Shown here piece by piece: positions 48,797 to 57,921 of a stretch of 64,000 nucleotides of DNA. Where the stretch lies: contig JBBAWH010000003.1 in the NCBI GenBank assembly GCA_040397235.1, positions 1 to 64,000 of the forward strand, given 5' to 3'. Position 1 is the stretch's first letter; each line of letters begins with the position of its first letter. The notes under the pieces were generated by a model. It was not told where the DNA came from and made no database searches. It saw only the letters and a list, made by a program, of their open reading frames with translations. Origin of the DNA: Limnocylindrus sp040397235 (GTDB lineage: Bacteria > Chloroflexota > Limnocylindria > Limnocylindrales > Limnocylindraceae). The translations under genes and the position numbers were made by a program.

Positions 48797-49768
48797 ATGA
48801 CGCTAGAGTCACAAACGATCTTGGTGACGGGTGGGGCCGGGTACATCGGCGCGGCGAGCGCCAATGCCCTGATCGCCAGCGGCCATCGTGTGGTCATCCT
48901 GGATGACCTCTCGGCGGGACACGCCGACACGATCCCAAATGAGGCCTCCTCGATCGTTGGGAGCTATGCCGACGGGGATCGCATGCAGAGCCTGCTCCGT
49001 GATGCACGGGTCGACACGATCCTGCACATCGGGGCGCTGAGCATCGTTGCCGAGAGCGTGGCCCAGCCAGAGCGCTACTTCAAGGCAAACCTCGTCGGCA
49101 GCATCACCCTGCTCGACGCGGCGATCGCCGTTGGCGTGAAGCGGCTCATCTTCTCCTCAAGCGCGGCGGTCTATGGCGCCTCTTCATCAAGCGTGCTCCA
49201 TGAAGAGCTCCCCCTTGCGCCGGTTAACCCGTACGGGGCAACGAAGGCCGCCTTTGAGCAGGTTCTTCGCGCCTACTCTGCGGCGCACGGGCTCACTGCA
49301 ATTGCGCTGCGCTACTTCAATGTTGCGGGGGCAACGGAACAGGTGACAGAGCGCCACAACCCAGAGACACACCTGCTGCCACGCCTCATGAACGCCGCGC
49401 GCACAGGGGAGCCATTCGAGCTCTACGGGAACGACTACGCCACCCCCGACCGCACCGCCGTCCGTGACTATGTGCATGTTGCCGACGTTGCCGCAGCGCA
49501 CCTTGCCGCGATTGAGAAGCTTGCCGCCGAAGAGGGGCGCGGCTTCAGTGCCATCAACATTGGGAGCGGCGCAGGCACGAGTATTCGCGAGGCGATCAAG
49601 GCCTTCGAGAAGGCTTCGGGCGCGCGCATCGACGTACAAGAGCACCCCCGCCGCGCCGGTGATCCGCCCCGCCTCGTGGCTGACATCTCACGGGCGCACA
49701 GTCAGTTGGGTTGGCGCCCACGCCAGAGCGATATCAATCGGATTGTGAAGAGCCTGCTCCCGAAGTAG
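48797..49768 (+). CDS. galE: UDP-glucose 4-epimerase family (GalE-like) enzyme
   Basis: This 323-residue SDR-type epimerase has the NAD-binding TGGAGYIGAASANAL motif, VVILDDLSAGH, the catalytic tyrosine and lysine (NPYGATK) and the SSSAAVYG strand. ALRYFNVAGATEQ and RDYVHVADVAAAHLAA are typical of GalE. It should interconvert UDP-glucose and UDP-galactose or the N-acetyl forms, feeding surface glycans. Its TAG stop is 2 nt from the TAG stop of convergent rsfS, and both lie in a 12-bp palindrome. Confidence 0.92.
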   Translation: MTLESQTILVTGGAGYIGAASANALIASGHRVVILDDLSAGHADTIPNEASSIVGSYADGDRMQSLLRDARVDTILHIGALSIVAESVAQPERYFKANLVGSITLLDAAIAVGVKRLIFSSSAAVYGASSSSVLHEELPLAPVNPYGATKAAFEQVLRAYSAAHGLTAIALRYFNVAGATEQVTERHNPETHLLPRLMNAARTGEPFELYGNDYATPDRTAVRDYVHVADVAAAHLAAIEKLAAEEGRGFSAINIGSGAGTSIREAIKAFEKASGARIDVQEHPRRAGDPPRLVADISRAHSQLGWRPRQSDINRIVKSLLPK

Positions 49769-49775
49769 CGCTACT
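49764..49775. terminator. 12-bp palindrome spanning two convergent stop codons
   Basis: AGTAGCGCTACT contains the stops of galE (49766-49768) and rsfS (49771-49773). It is too short to be a strong terminator but is the only structure in this 2-bp gap. Confidence 0.25.
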
Positions 49776-50139
49776 GGATTCGGACGAGCACCTTCGCATC
49801 AGACCAGAGCTGTTCAAGCTTGTAGAAGTCGCGCTCTGGCGGCGTGAAGATATGCACGATCACGCTTCCGTAATCTAAGACGATCCAGTGTGAGGCCGCC
49901 GCGCGATGGCGGTGAGCCGGAGTGATGCCGTCTTCGGCCATGCCACTGACGATGCTCTCCGTGATCGCCGCAAGTTGTGGCTCAGAGCCACCAGTGCAGA
50001 TCACGAACGCCTCAGTGACGGTGGTGAGGCCGCTGACGTCTAGAACAAGAATGTCGGCCGCCTTCTTCTCTTCCGCAAGGAGGGCAACCTTTCGCGCAAG
50101 GTCATGCGGCTCAATGGCAGTTTGCTGTTTGGTTGACAT
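49771..50139 (-). CDS. rsfS: Ribosomal silencing factor RsfS
   Basis: This 122-residue protein binds ribosomal protein uL14 and blocks subunit joining when nutrients are low. Family features are KKAADILVLDVSGLTTV, AFVICTGGSEPQLAAI, WIVLDYGSVIVHIF and ERDFYKLEQLWSDA. The ATG at 50139 has GAGGTC directly upstream, which could be a Shine-Dalgarno, and TACGCT 6 nt further up. It lies after nadD, a conserved order. Confidence 0.95.
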   Translation of the reverse strand: MSTKQQTAIEPHDLARKVALLAEEKKAADILVLDVSGLTTVTEAFVICTGGSEPQLAAITESIVSGMAEDGITPAHRHRAAASHWIVLDYGSVIVHIFTPPERDFYKLEQLWSDAKVLVRIQ

Positions 50140-50145
50140 GACCTC

Positions 50146-50151
50146 AGCGTA
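50146..50151 (-). promoter_or_regulatory. Possible -10 element (TACGCT) of rsfS
   Basis: TACGCT sits 6 nt upstream of the ATG at 50139. The GAGGTC spacer could instead act as a Shine-Dalgarno, so this is ambiguous. Confidence 0.3.
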
Positions 50152-50171
50152 CCGCACTAACGGCTGTGCAA

Positions 50172-50849
50172 TTACGAGGCTGGATCAACGGGTACATCTT
50201 CCACTTCGACAGGGCGCTCGAGCACTAGCTCTGGTCGACCGCGATAGAGCCCCTCACGTCGGATGAGGTCGGCAACTGCGCCAGGGACGAGGTAACGCAG
50301 GGAGCGACCGCGCGCTGCCAACGCGCGCAACTCTCGGCTAGCGTGAGAGAGATGGAAGCCGTCGAGATAGAGGAAGCGGTCTTCCCTACCCGGGAAGTGG
50401 CGCGTAAGCCAGGCGCGGTCTGGAGTTGGCGTGCCGGGCCGCGGCAGTGCTGCGACCCGCGCCAGGTCAAGGATGCCCGTTGCGTCTTCCCACGCGTTAA
50501 ACCCGAGGAGTGACTCAACGGAGAGGATCAGCGTGAGCTCGGGCGCAGCGCCACCTTCGCGCCGCTCCGCTGCGATGGCTCGAAGTGTATCAATCGTGTA
50601 CGAGAGTCCAGGGCGATCAATCTCCATGCGACTCATCTCAAAGGCTGGGTTTCCGGCAATCGCAAGTGCGACCATGCGGCAGCGAGTCTCAGGATCGGTG
50701 ACGCGATCGGCAACCTTATGGGGTGGTCGTGCGGCGGGAACAAAGAGCACGTGGTCAAGCTTCAGGAGTTCGAAGGCGGCCTGACCGAGGGCAAGGTGGC
50801 CATCATGGATCGGATCGAACGTGCCACCGAGGACCCCGATCCCACTCAC
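50172..50849 (-). CDS. nadD: Nicotinate-nucleotide adenylyltransferase
   Basis: This 225-residue enzyme adenylates nicotinate mononucleotide in NAD synthesis. The nucleotidyl-transferase motif GVLGGTFDPIHDGHLALG and FVPAARPPHK are clear. The family ISSTxIR signature is altered (SHASRELRAL), while GRSLRYLVPGAVADLI is conserved. The start overlaps obgE by 4 nt (ATGA). The obgE-nadD-rsfS order is common across bacteria. Confidence 0.93.
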   Translation of the reverse strand: MSGIGVLGGTFDPIHDGHLALGQAAFELLKLDHVLFVPAARPPHKVADRVTDPETRCRMVALAIAGNPAFEMSRMEIDRPGLSYTIDTLRAIAAERREGGAAPELTLILSVESLLGFNAWEDATGILDLARVAALPRPGTPTPDRAWLTRHFPGREDRFLYLDGFHLSHASRELRALAARGRSLRYLVPGAVADLIRREGLYRGRPELVLERPVEVEDVPVDPAS

Positions 50850-52237
50850 CCTTCGCTCTCCCCGTCGTTGTTCGGAGTTGCGGCCAAGAGAACGCCATCA
50901 AGCTCAAGTGCCTCTGCCTCTTCGGCCGCGCTGAGAAGTGACGCGTCATCAGGGTCATCCCACTCAAGTGAGAGTTCGCCGATCGTGACGGTGTCGCCGC
51001 TGCGGCATCCCGCCTTTCGCAGCGCAGACTCAATCCCTTGGCGGGCGAGCTCGTGCTGGAATCGCTCTGCAGATTCTTCGCGAGCAAAGTCGGTCTGGTG
51101 AACGAGTCGCTCAATTGCCTTACCTCGAACACGGAACCCCTCACCCTCGCGGCTGACCTCGAAGCCAATCGAGGCGATCGGATTGATGCGGTGCACCACC
51201 ACGCCCGCAGGCTCAGCCGGATACGAGAGCGTCTCTGCGTCAGGGAGAAGGTCTGCCAAGGCGTCGCGCAGCGCAGCGATCCCCTCCCCTCGCTCGCCGC
51301 CCGCGGCAGAGATCGGCAGCACATGGAGACCTAGCTCGCGGAACGCAGCGGTGAGTTCCGCCTCGCGAGCCTTCGCCTCTGGGCGATCTAGTTTGTTGAG
51401 GGCAACGAGGGTCGTCTTCTCGAGCAGGGCTGGGTTATGCGCCTCGAGCTCCGTGCGAATGATCGCGGCGTCACGTACAGGGTCGGGAGCCGACGCGTCC
51501 ACCACGTGTACCAGCACGCGCGTGCGAGAGGCGTGTCGCAAGAAGGCGAAGCCGAGACCCGCACCGATAGATGCCCCCTCAATCAGCCCTGGAAGATCGG
51601 CAACAGTCGGTCGACGGCCATCATCAATGCCCAGCTCCAACACACCTAAGTTCGGCTCGAGGGTGGTGAAGGCGTAGTCACCAATCTTTGGCTGCGCCGC
51701 GGTGATGGCGGCGAGTAGCGTGGACTTCCCTGCATTTGGCAGCCCAACAAGGCCAACATCAGCGATCAGTCGCAACTCAAAGCGCACCTCGCGCAGCTCG
51801 CCCGGCTCCCCCTTTTGCGCGTGGCGGGGGGCTTGATGTGTCGCCGTGGTGAAGTGCGCATTGCCAAGGCCACCACGGCCGCCTCGCACCAGCAACACAT
51901 GTTGCTCCCGCGAAACCAGGTCTGCGATCAGGTCTCCACTCTTTGCATCAAAGATTGCCGTGCCTGGTGGCACGCCAATCACCAAGTCGCGCCCAGCCTT
52001 GCCGTGCGACGTTTTGTTCCCGCCCTGACTCGCGTCGCCTGCAACGTATCGCCGCTTGACCTCAAAGTCCCGCAGGGTCGTCTGTCCCGTATCAACCGCA
52101 ACGTAAATGCTGCCACCGCGGCCACCGTCGCCGCCATCAGGGCCGCCGCGTGGCACATGTGACTCGCGACGCATCGTCGATGCGCCATCACCGCCGCGCC
52201 CGGCGGCAAGGTGGATCTCTACAATGTCAAGAAACAT
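50846..52237 (-). CDS. obgE: GTPase Obg/CgtA
   Basis: This 463-residue GTPase is involved in 50S ribosome assembly and stress control. It has the glycine-rich Obg fold (ESHVPRGGPDGGDGGRGGSI), the G domain with G1 (GLPNAGKSTLLAAI), G3 (DLPGLIEGA), G4 (NKLD) and SAAGGE. A C-terminal OCT domain is also present (FEVSREGEGFRVRGKAIERL), so it is the longer Obg type seen in Gram-positive-like bacteria. I use the ATG at 52237, which gives the standard MFLDIVEI opening; an extension to 52372 would overlap the M23 gene. Confidence 0.95.
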   Translation of the reverse strand: MFLDIVEIHLAAGRGGDGASTMRRESHVPRGGPDGGDGGRGGSIYVAVDTGQTTLRDFEVKRRYVAGDASQGGNKTSHGKAGRDLVIGVPPGTAIFDAKSGDLIADLVSREQHVLLVRGGRGGLGNAHFTTATHQAPRHAQKGEPGELREVRFELRLIADVGLVGLPNAGKSTLLAAITAAQPKIGDYAFTTLEPNLGVLELGIDDGRRPTVADLPGLIEGASIGAGLGFAFLRHASRTRVLVHVVDASAPDPVRDAAIIRTELEAHNPALLEKTTLVALNKLDRPEAKAREAELTAAFRELGLHVLPISAAGGERGEGIAALRDALADLLPDAETLSYPAEPAGVVVHRINPIASIGFEVSREGEGFRVRGKAIERLVHQTDFAREESAERFQHELARQGIESALRKAGCRSGDTVTIGELSLEWDDPDDASLLSAAEEAEALELDGVLLAATPNNDGESEG

Positions 52238-52241
52238 TGCG

Positions 52242-53774
52242 TTACGGGAGGAAGCGCGCTGGGTTGTAGAGCGTCGAGGAGCCCGCAAGCGGGAATCCTC
52301 GAGAGACGACGAAGTGCAAGTGTGGGCCGGTCGCGCAGCCAGTTTGGCCGATGCGTCCGATGCGAGTTCCACGCGTCACCTTTTGGCCGGTGCTCGCGAC
52401 GATGCCGGAGAGGTGGTAGTAGCCGGTGTAGAGATTTGATCCGTGCGCAATGATCACCTGGTAGCCGCCGCAGTTGTTGCGCCACCCAGTGAAGACCACG
52501 ACGCCGTCACCTGCGGCGACGACTGAGGCACCGTAGGCATTAGAGATATCCATGCCGAGGTGGGAGCGCGTAAATCCACGCACATATCGACCACCCGGTA
52601 CGGGGTATCGGAATTTCACGCCGCTGTAGACCGCCGGAAGTGGTCCCGTATAGCCGATAAGCCCATCGCCTCGAGTAAATGTTGGTAGCGCAGCGCCTCG
52701 TCCACCAGGGAGCACCAGGACCATCCCTAGTACAAGGTCCACCACCTTTAGCTTGTTGTAGGTACGAATGGTTGTGGGTGTAACTCGATACTTTGATGCG
52801 ATCGACTTGAGCGTTTCGTGTTCACGCACCGTCACGACGATGCCGCGTGTATCAGGAACGCGAAGGCGCTTACCCACCGCTGGATTGTCGGCGGACTGCA
52901 GGCCGTTCGACCAGATCAGCTCCATTGAGGAGATCTTGTATCGTTTCGCGATCGCGGCAAGCGTCTCACCGCGTGCGACCACATGAATGAGCACGTGATC
53001 GCGGCCGTCGGCCACAACGATGTCAATCGCGGCGGGGAGCTCTAGTGTTCCATCGTCAAGGAAGATCGGCCCGTCGATTGCCGTTGTCGCAACAACTGAG
53101 TCCGGGGCTTGCACAACCACCTCGGTCGCACGCATCGAGAAGGTGCTCTCTATTGCAGTTTCTCCAATGAGTACGCCGTCAGACACTGCGGTGTTCTCTG
53201 CGATGCCATCTGAGGCAAATTGGTCTGGGTTCTCGGTACCGCCCCACTCCGTCGTAAACGTTGGCTCATACGCTGCGCTCATGCCTACACCCATACCGCC
53301 GTCATCCAGCGCCTGGGTGCGAGCGTCGACGGTTGGTCCTGGGAGCAGGCTTGCAATAATCGCGACGCTTAAGAGCCCTGCGATCACGGCGGGCATCGCT
53401 CGTTCCGGCTCACGACCGAGCTTGCGCAACCCTGAGTCGAGTGAGCGCCGTCGGTGACGCAGCGACCGAAGGATGCCGCGCTCCTCAAGCGCTGGGGTGA
53501 CCTTGTGGGCGATTGTCGCGACCACAAGTCCAGTGGTGCGGGTTGCAAGGGTGGGGTGAACACGGACTCGTCGAGGGAGCGGGTGCCTCAGGAACTCTCC
53601 AGCGCGGAAGAGGCTCAGCCGGATGGCACGCTCACCGCTACGCTCAAGGAACGATCGGAAGGCGAGGAGTCGACGGCGGATGGCCGCGGCGAGGCGGAAG
53701 GTGGGACTTCCAGCTCGCACATTGCGATGCTGGGATCCGCGGGCAGACGTTTTTTGGCGCTTCACATCTGGCAT
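52242..53774 (-). CDS. LysM-containing M23 family metallopeptidase
   Basis: This 510-residue cell-wall peptidase has about 130 N-terminal residues with many arginines that look cytoplasmic. A membrane helix follows (AMPAVIAGLLSVAIIASLLPG). Two LysM repeats come next (VARGETLAAIAKRYKISSMEL, VREHETLKSIASKYRVTPTTI). The C-terminal M23 domain has the zinc ligands HLGMD and HLHF and the family's GDGVVVFTGW and YYHLSGIVAS. It should cut or hold peptidoglycan outside the membrane. The ATG at 53774 follows a good Shine-Dalgarno (GGAGG). It heads the operon M23-obgE-nadD-rsfS. Confidence 0.9.
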   Translation of the reverse strand: MPDVKRQKTSARGSQHRNVRAGSPTFRLAAAIRRRLLAFRSFLERSGERAIRLSLFRAGEFLRHPLPRRVRVHPTLATRTTGLVVATIAHKVTPALEERGILRSLRHRRRSLDSGLRKLGREPERAMPAVIAGLLSVAIIASLLPGPTVDARTQALDDGGMGVGMSAAYEPTFTTEWGGTENPDQFASDGIAENTAVSDGVLIGETAIESTFSMRATEVVVQAPDSVVATTAIDGPIFLDDGTLELPAAIDIVVADGRDHVLIHVVARGETLAAIAKRYKISSMELIWSNGLQSADNPAVGKRLRVPDTRGIVVTVREHETLKSIASKYRVTPTTIRTYNKLKVVDLVLGMVLVLPGGRGAALPTFTRGDGLIGYTGPLPAVYSGVKFRYPVPGGRYVRGFTRSHLGMDISNAYGASVVAAGDGVVVFTGWRNNCGGYQVIIAHGSNLYTGYYHLSGIVASTGQKVTRGTRIGRIGQTGCATGPHLHFVVSRGFPLAGSSTLYNPARFLP

Positions 53775-53805
53775 TCCAGCCTCCGATCTCCGCCTTAGTC
53801 TACCC

Positions 53806-53823
53806 CTCGGCTATGCCGCCGAG
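53806..53823 (-). terminator. Hairpin between rho and the M23 gene
   Basis: CTCGGC-TATGCC-GCCGAG gives a 6-bp GC-rich stem in the 86-bp space after rho. A second small stem (GGCAC...GTGCC near 53835-53849) and a TAGACT box at 53797-53802 also lie here, so this space likely ends rho transcription and starts the M23 operon. Confidence 0.4.
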
Positions 53824-53860
53824 CGGGGCACCCTGGCACACGCGGTGCCTCGTGCGTGGG

Positions 53861-55267
53861 CTACGAGGGGTTTGACCCCTCAGTGCCCTTGGTGAGCGAG
53901 GCGAGGAACTGCGCGTTCGACTCGGTCTTGGCAATGCGGTTGAGCAGGAGTTCAATCCCCTCATTGGCGCCAACGGCCGAGAGCATGCGGCGCATTGTCC
54001 AGACCATCTTGAGTGTCCCCTCGTCAAGGAGGAGCTCCTCGCGGCGGGTGCCGGAGCGCTGCACGTCAATCGCCGGGAAGATGCGCTTCTCGGCCAACTT
54101 GCGGTCGAGCACAAGTTCGGAATTACCCGTCCCCTTGAACTCTTCGTAGATCACATCGTCCATCTTCGAGCCGGTGTCGACCAGGCAGGTACCGATGATG
54201 GTGAGCGAGCCGCCCTCTTCGAGCTTTCGCGCTGCACCGAAGAAGCGCTTCGGTGGGTAGAGGGCAATTGGGTCGATACCGCCCGAGAGCGTTCGCCCGG
54301 ATGGTGGAAGCGCCAAGTTGTAGGCACGCGCCAGTCGGGTGATGGAATCGAGCAGCACGACCACGTCAGCGCCGGCCTCGGTGCGGCGCTTCGCAATCTC
54401 AAGCGCCATCTCGGCGACATGCGTGTGGTTCTCGGTCGGCTCGTCGAAGGTCGACGAGATAACCTCGCCCTTTACAGAGCGGCGCATGTCGGTGACCTCT
54501 TCGGGTCGCTCGCCGATGAGGCAGACCATCAGGGAGATCTCTGGGTAGTTCGCCGTGACGCCTTGGGCGATCTGCTTCAGTAGGCTCGTCTTGCCGGCCT
54601 TCGGTGGCGAGACGATGAGGGCGCGCTGCCCCTTGCCAATCGGGTTTACGAGGTTAATGAGGCGCTGCGAGAGGTTCGAGGGGACCGTCTCAAGGTTGAT
54701 CAGCTCAATCGGGTGAATCGGTGTGAGGTCGCCGAAGTGTGGACGTTGTCGCGCCGACTCTGGGTCGGTGCCGGAGACGATCTCAATACGGAGCATTCCC
54801 CAGAACTTCTCGCCCTCGCGCGGTGCGCGAATGACGCCGCCGATCGTGTCGCCCTGGCGCAAGCCGAGTCGGCGCACCATTGGCGACGGAACGTAGACAT
54901 CGTCGGCACTTGGCAGGAGGCCATTGCGTCGAATGAAGCCGTAGCCGTCGTCGACGATTTCGAGAATTCCCTCCGCCCAGATCTGACCCTGCTCGTCGGC
55001 CTGCGCCGTGAGGATCTTCTGGATGACCGCGGTGAGCTCCTCTTGCTGCGTGGCCACGACGCCGAGCCTCTTTGCCGCGGCAATCAGTTCGGTCGCCGTC
55101 ATGTTGGCGAGAGCGGCAAAGGTGACGAGGCCTTCGGCGGCAAGGTCGGCCTCGGAGAGCACCTCAACGTCAGCCGGAAGCGCGCTCTGCGGCATGCGCA
55201 TGGAGTTTGGGTTCGGTCCGCCGCGGCGGGGTGGTCGTCGTGGGCCGCGGTTTCGTCCGTCGTTCAT
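53861..55267 (-). CDS. rho: Transcription termination factor Rho
   Basis: This RNA-dependent helicase of about 468 residues ends transcription of many genes. An N-terminal Arg/Gly-rich extension precedes a SAP-like helical part (TFAALANMTATELIAAAKRLGV). The RNA-binding cold-shock-like domain is YGFIRRNGLLPSADDVYVP. The ATPase has P-loop (IVSPPKAGKTSLLKQIA), VLLDSITRLARAYN and the Q-loop region PSGRTLSGGID. I use the ATG at 55267 (MNDGRNRG); GTG at 55336 is possible but adds unusual residues. Several gene ends here lack U-rich terminators, which fits Rho dependence. Confidence 0.95.
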   Translation of the reverse strand: MNDGRNRGPRRPPRRGGPNPNSMRMPQSALPADVEVLSEADLAAEGLVTFAALANMTATELIAAAKRLGVVATQQEELTAVIQKILTAQADEQGQIWAEGILEIVDDGYGFIRRNGLLPSADDVYVPSPMVRRLGLRQGDTIGGVIRAPREGEKFWGMLRIEIVSGTDPESARQRPHFGDLTPIHPIELINLETVPSNLSQRLINLVNPIGKGQRALIVSPPKAGKTSLLKQIAQGVTANYPEISLMVCLIGERPEEVTDMRRSVKGEVISSTFDEPTENHTHVAEMALEIAKRRTEAGADVVVLLDSITRLARAYNLALPPSGRTLSGGIDPIALYPPKRFFGAARKLEEGGSLTIIGTCLVDTGSKMDDVIYEEFKGTGNSELVLDRKLAEKRIFPAIDVQRSGTRREELLLDEGTLKMVWTMRRMLSAVGANEGIELLLNRIAKTESNAQFLASLTKGTEGSNPS

Positions 55268-55360
55268 ATCAGTTGGATACCTTCCTCTATCTGTGGGTGG
55301 CTGCATCCCTGGTAGGCGGAACTGCGCCGCGTTCACTGTGCAGTTCGGGGGGGTGAGTGA

Positions 55361-55389
55361 ACTCTATGGCAGCCGCTGCCGCTCGTCAA
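55361..55389 (-). promoter_or_regulatory. Promoter of rho (TTGACG-N17-TAGAGT)
   Basis: TTGACG (55384-55389) and TAGAGT (55361-55366) are 17 nt apart, the best two-box promoter in the window together with that at 9911. Transcription should start near 55354, giving a leader of about 85 nt before the ATG at 55267. Confidence 0.65.
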
Positions 55390-55407
55390 GAGCCCGCAGG
55401 ATCGGGC
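55388..55407 (-). terminator. Hairpin after the transaldolase gene
   Basis: On the minus strand GGGCCCG-ATCCTG-CGGGCTC pairs over 7 bp with one G-T pair, just after the transaldolase stop. It overlaps the rho -35 box by 2 nt. There is no T-run. Confidence 0.4.
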
Positions 55408-55413
55408 CCGTAG

Positions 55414-56070
55414 CTACTTCTCGGAGGTGGCCTTCGCCCAGTCCGACTTGAAGATCGCGATCCCCTTATCGGTGAGTGGATGCTTCGTCATCTGCTCAAG
55501 CACCTTGAGTGGCATCGTCGCCACGTGCGCCCCCGCCAGTGCCGACTCTGTGACGTGTCGTGGGTGGCGGATCGAGGCGGCGAGGATCTCGCAGTGGTCG
55601 AGCCCCTCGTAGTTCGCGAAGATCTCGGCGAGTTCTTGGATCACGATCATCCCGTCTTCATTGATGTCGTCGAGTCGGCCAACGAATGGGCTGATCAGCG
55701 AGGCGCCCGCCTTTGCCGCCATGAGCCCCTGGTTCGCGGTGAAGATCAGGGTACAGTTCGTCTTGATCCCCTCGGCGGCGAGGCGGCTAATTGCCTCAAG
55801 GCCGGCGGTCGTCAGGGCGACCTTGACGACGATGTTCGAAGCGATCTTCGCAAAGGCGAGACCCTCTTTGACCATGCCGTCGGCGTCATCGCTCATGACC
55901 TCAGCCGAGACCGGGCCCTTGGTAAGGCCGCAGATCTCCTTCAGGATCTCCTCGTACGAGCCGCCAACCTTCGCGTAGAGCGACGGGTTCGTGGTGACGC
56001 CGTCAACGACGCCCCACTTGATCCCGGTCTTGATCTCTTCAATGTCAGCGGTGTCCAAGAAGAACTTCAT
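55414..56070 (-). CDS. tal: Short-form transaldolase / fructose-6-phosphate aldolase family
   Basis: This 218-residue TIM-barrel enzyme belongs to the short MipB/TalC-type family. FFLDTADIEEIK, GVTTNPSLYAKVGG and the Schiff-base lysine in NIVVKVALTTAGLEAI are visible. Family members act as transaldolase or as fructose-6-phosphate aldolase, and length alone cannot separate the two. Transketolase and ribose-phosphate isomerase genes lie 6 kb away, so a pentose-phosphate role is likely. The ATG has a Shine-Dalgarno (GAGGGGG). Confidence 0.93.
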   Translation of the reverse strand: MKFFLDTADIEEIKTGIKWGVVDGVTTNPSLYAKVGGSYEEILKEICGLTKGPVSAEVMSDDADGMVKEGLAFAKIASNIVVKVALTTAGLEAISRLAAEGIKTNCTLIFTANQGLMAAKAGASLISPFVGRLDDINEDGMIVIQELAEIFANYEGLDHCEILAASIRHPRHVTESALAGAHVATMPLKVLEQMTKHPLTDKGIAIFKSDWAKATSEK

Positions 56071-56113
56071 GGTGCCCCCTCAATACTGAATGGCTTAGCC
56101 CGATGCTGGGCGA

Positions 56114-57853
56114 TTACGCGTTTGATCCGTTGCTGCGCTTTGCCGCCTTGGTGGCGGCGGCCTCGACGGCACGACTTCGCTCAGCCTTCGCCGCCTCATC
56201 ATCGCGCACCCCAACCATTCGTGGGGTGTACGAGGCGAGGCGCCCGTCGCGCAGTGCCACAGCGGCGCCAACGAACCCGTCAAAGAGTGGGTTCGGGCGC
56301 AGCGGTCGGCTGGTGAATTCGGGGTGGAACTGGCTGGCCACGAACCACGGGTGGTCGGCGAGCTCGATGATCTCAACGAGGCGGCCATCGGGCGACACGC
56401 CTGTGAAGCGCATGCCGGCCGCCTCGAGCTGCGGCTTGAAGCGATTGGCGACCTCAAAGCGGTGGCGGTGACGCTCGTACACAACCTCAGCGCCATAGAC
56501 GGTTGCGGCGCGGCTCCCAGGGGTGAGCTTGGCGGGGTAGAGGCCGAGGCGTTGTGTGCCCCCCTTCTCTTCAACGCCACGCTGGTCAGGGGTGAAGTCG
56601 ATCACGGGGTGCTTGGTGAACATGTCGAATTCGGTCGAGTTCGCATCACTGGAGCCGAGGGCCTCGCGCGCGACGTCGATCACCGCAATCTGCAGGCCGA
56701 GGCAGAGTCCCAGGTACGGGATGCGCTCCGTGCGCGCCATATGCGCGGCGCGGATCTTCCCTTCAATGCCGCGGTAGCCGTAACCACCTGGCACCAAGAT
56801 GCCGTGCACGCCGGCGAGTTCTGCGGAGAGGACGGCAGGCTCGGCATCATCGAGTCGCTCGGCGCTCACCCAGCGCACGCGCACATCAACGCCGTGTGCC
56901 CAACCGGCGTGGCGCAGCGCTTCGGTTACCGAGAGGTATGCATCAGGAAGTTCGGTGTACTTGCCAACGATGGCGATCTCAACGGCAGGCTTCTCGGCGA
57001 CGATCTCAGTGGCGAGCTTCTCCCAACGCGAGAGGTCTGGGGTGGTTGCTGGGAGACCGAGTTCGCGCACGACCAGGTCGCCAAGGCCGAACCTCTCGAA
57101 CTGCAGCGGCACCTCATAGATGGTGCGCGCGGTGGTTGCGGGCACGACCGCCTCAACGGGGACGTCGGTGAAGAGGGCGATCTTCTCGCGGACGTCGTCT
57201 GGAACCGGATGGTCCGCGCGCAAGATGATGACGTCGGGCTGAACGCCGCTACCGCGCAACTCCTTCACGGAGTGCTGGGTCGGCTTCGTCTTCAGTTCAC
57301 CGGTAGCGGCGAGTTCTGGAAGGAGCGTGACGTGAATGTAGAGCGAGTTGCCGCGGCCAACATCCTTCTTCAGCTGTCGAATCGCCTCAATGAACGGCAG
57401 CGACTCAATGTCGCCAACGGTGCCGCCAACCTCAACGATCACCACATCAACGTCATCGCCGCTCAGGCGCAACACGCGCTCCTTGATCTCGTTGGTGATG
57501 TGTGGAATGACCTGCACCGTGCCGCCGAGGTAGTCGCCGCGACGCTCGCGTGCGATCACGGTGGAGTAGATGCGCCCCGTGGTGACGTTGGAGGCCTGCG
57601 AGAGATTGACGTCAATGAAGCGCTCGTAGTGCCCGAGGTCGAGGTCGGTCTCTGCGCCGTCGTCGGTAATGAAGACCTCGCCGTGCTGGTAGGGCGACAT
57701 GGTGCCCGGGTCAACGTTGAGGTAGGGGTCAAGCTTGATCACGGAGATGCGCAGACCGCGCGCTTTGAGGAGGAGGCCGACAGAGGCGGCGGTGATTCCC
57801 TTACCGAGAGAGGAGGTGACACCACCAGTGACGAATACGAACTTCGTCGTCAT
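56114..57853 (-). CDS. pyrG: CTP synthase
   Basis: This 579-residue enzyme makes CTP from UTP, glutamine and ATP. The synthetase domain starts with KFVFVTGGVTSSLGKGITAAS and shows KLDPYLNVDPGTMSPYQHGEV. The class I glutaminase domain has GICLGL-type cysteine (YLGLCLGLQIAVI) and the histidine and glutamate of FHPEFTSRP. A basic, Ala-rich tail of about 40 residues ends the protein. I use the ATG at 57853 with Shine-Dalgarno GGAGGGAG; the frame extends 7 residues upstream. A TAGACT box at 57916-57921, overlapping the EamA stop, is the likely -10. Confidence 0.97.
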   Translation of the reverse strand: MTTKFVFVTGGVTSSLGKGITAASVGLLLKARGLRISVIKLDPYLNVDPGTMSPYQHGEVFITDDGAETDLDLGHYERFIDVNLSQASNVTTGRIYSTVIARERRGDYLGGTVQVIPHITNEIKERVLRLSGDDVDVVIVEVGGTVGDIESLPFIEAIRQLKKDVGRGNSLYIHVTLLPELAATGELKTKPTQHSVKELRGSGVQPDVIILRADHPVPDDVREKIALFTDVPVEAVVPATTARTIYEVPLQFERFGLGDLVVRELGLPATTPDLSRWEKLATEIVAEKPAVEIAIVGKYTELPDAYLSVTEALRHAGWAHGVDVRVRWVSAERLDDAEPAVLSAELAGVHGILVPGGYGYRGIEGKIRAAHMARTERIPYLGLCLGLQIAVIDVAREALGSSDANSTEFDMFTKHPVIDFTPDQRGVEEKGGTQRLGLYPAKLTPGSRAATVYGAEVVYERHRHRFEVANRFKPQLEAAGMRFTGVSPDGRLVEIIELADHPWFVASQFHPEFTSRPLRPNPLFDGFVGAAVALRDGRLASYTPRMVGVRDDEAAKAERSRAVEAAATKAAKRSNGSNA

Positions 57854-57915
57854 TGGTCGCTCTCCCTCCATCACTCAAGGTGGGGCGCTCGGGGTTTCCC
57901 GAACGAGCCTGACGG

Positions 57916-57921
57916 AGTCTA
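57916..57921 (-). promoter_or_regulatory. -10 element (TAGACT) of pyrG
   Basis: TAGACT overlaps the stop of the upstream EamA gene and would start a leader of about 55 nt, containing the hairpin TCGGG-AAAC-CCCGA, before the pyrG Shine-Dalgarno. Confidence 0.35.
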
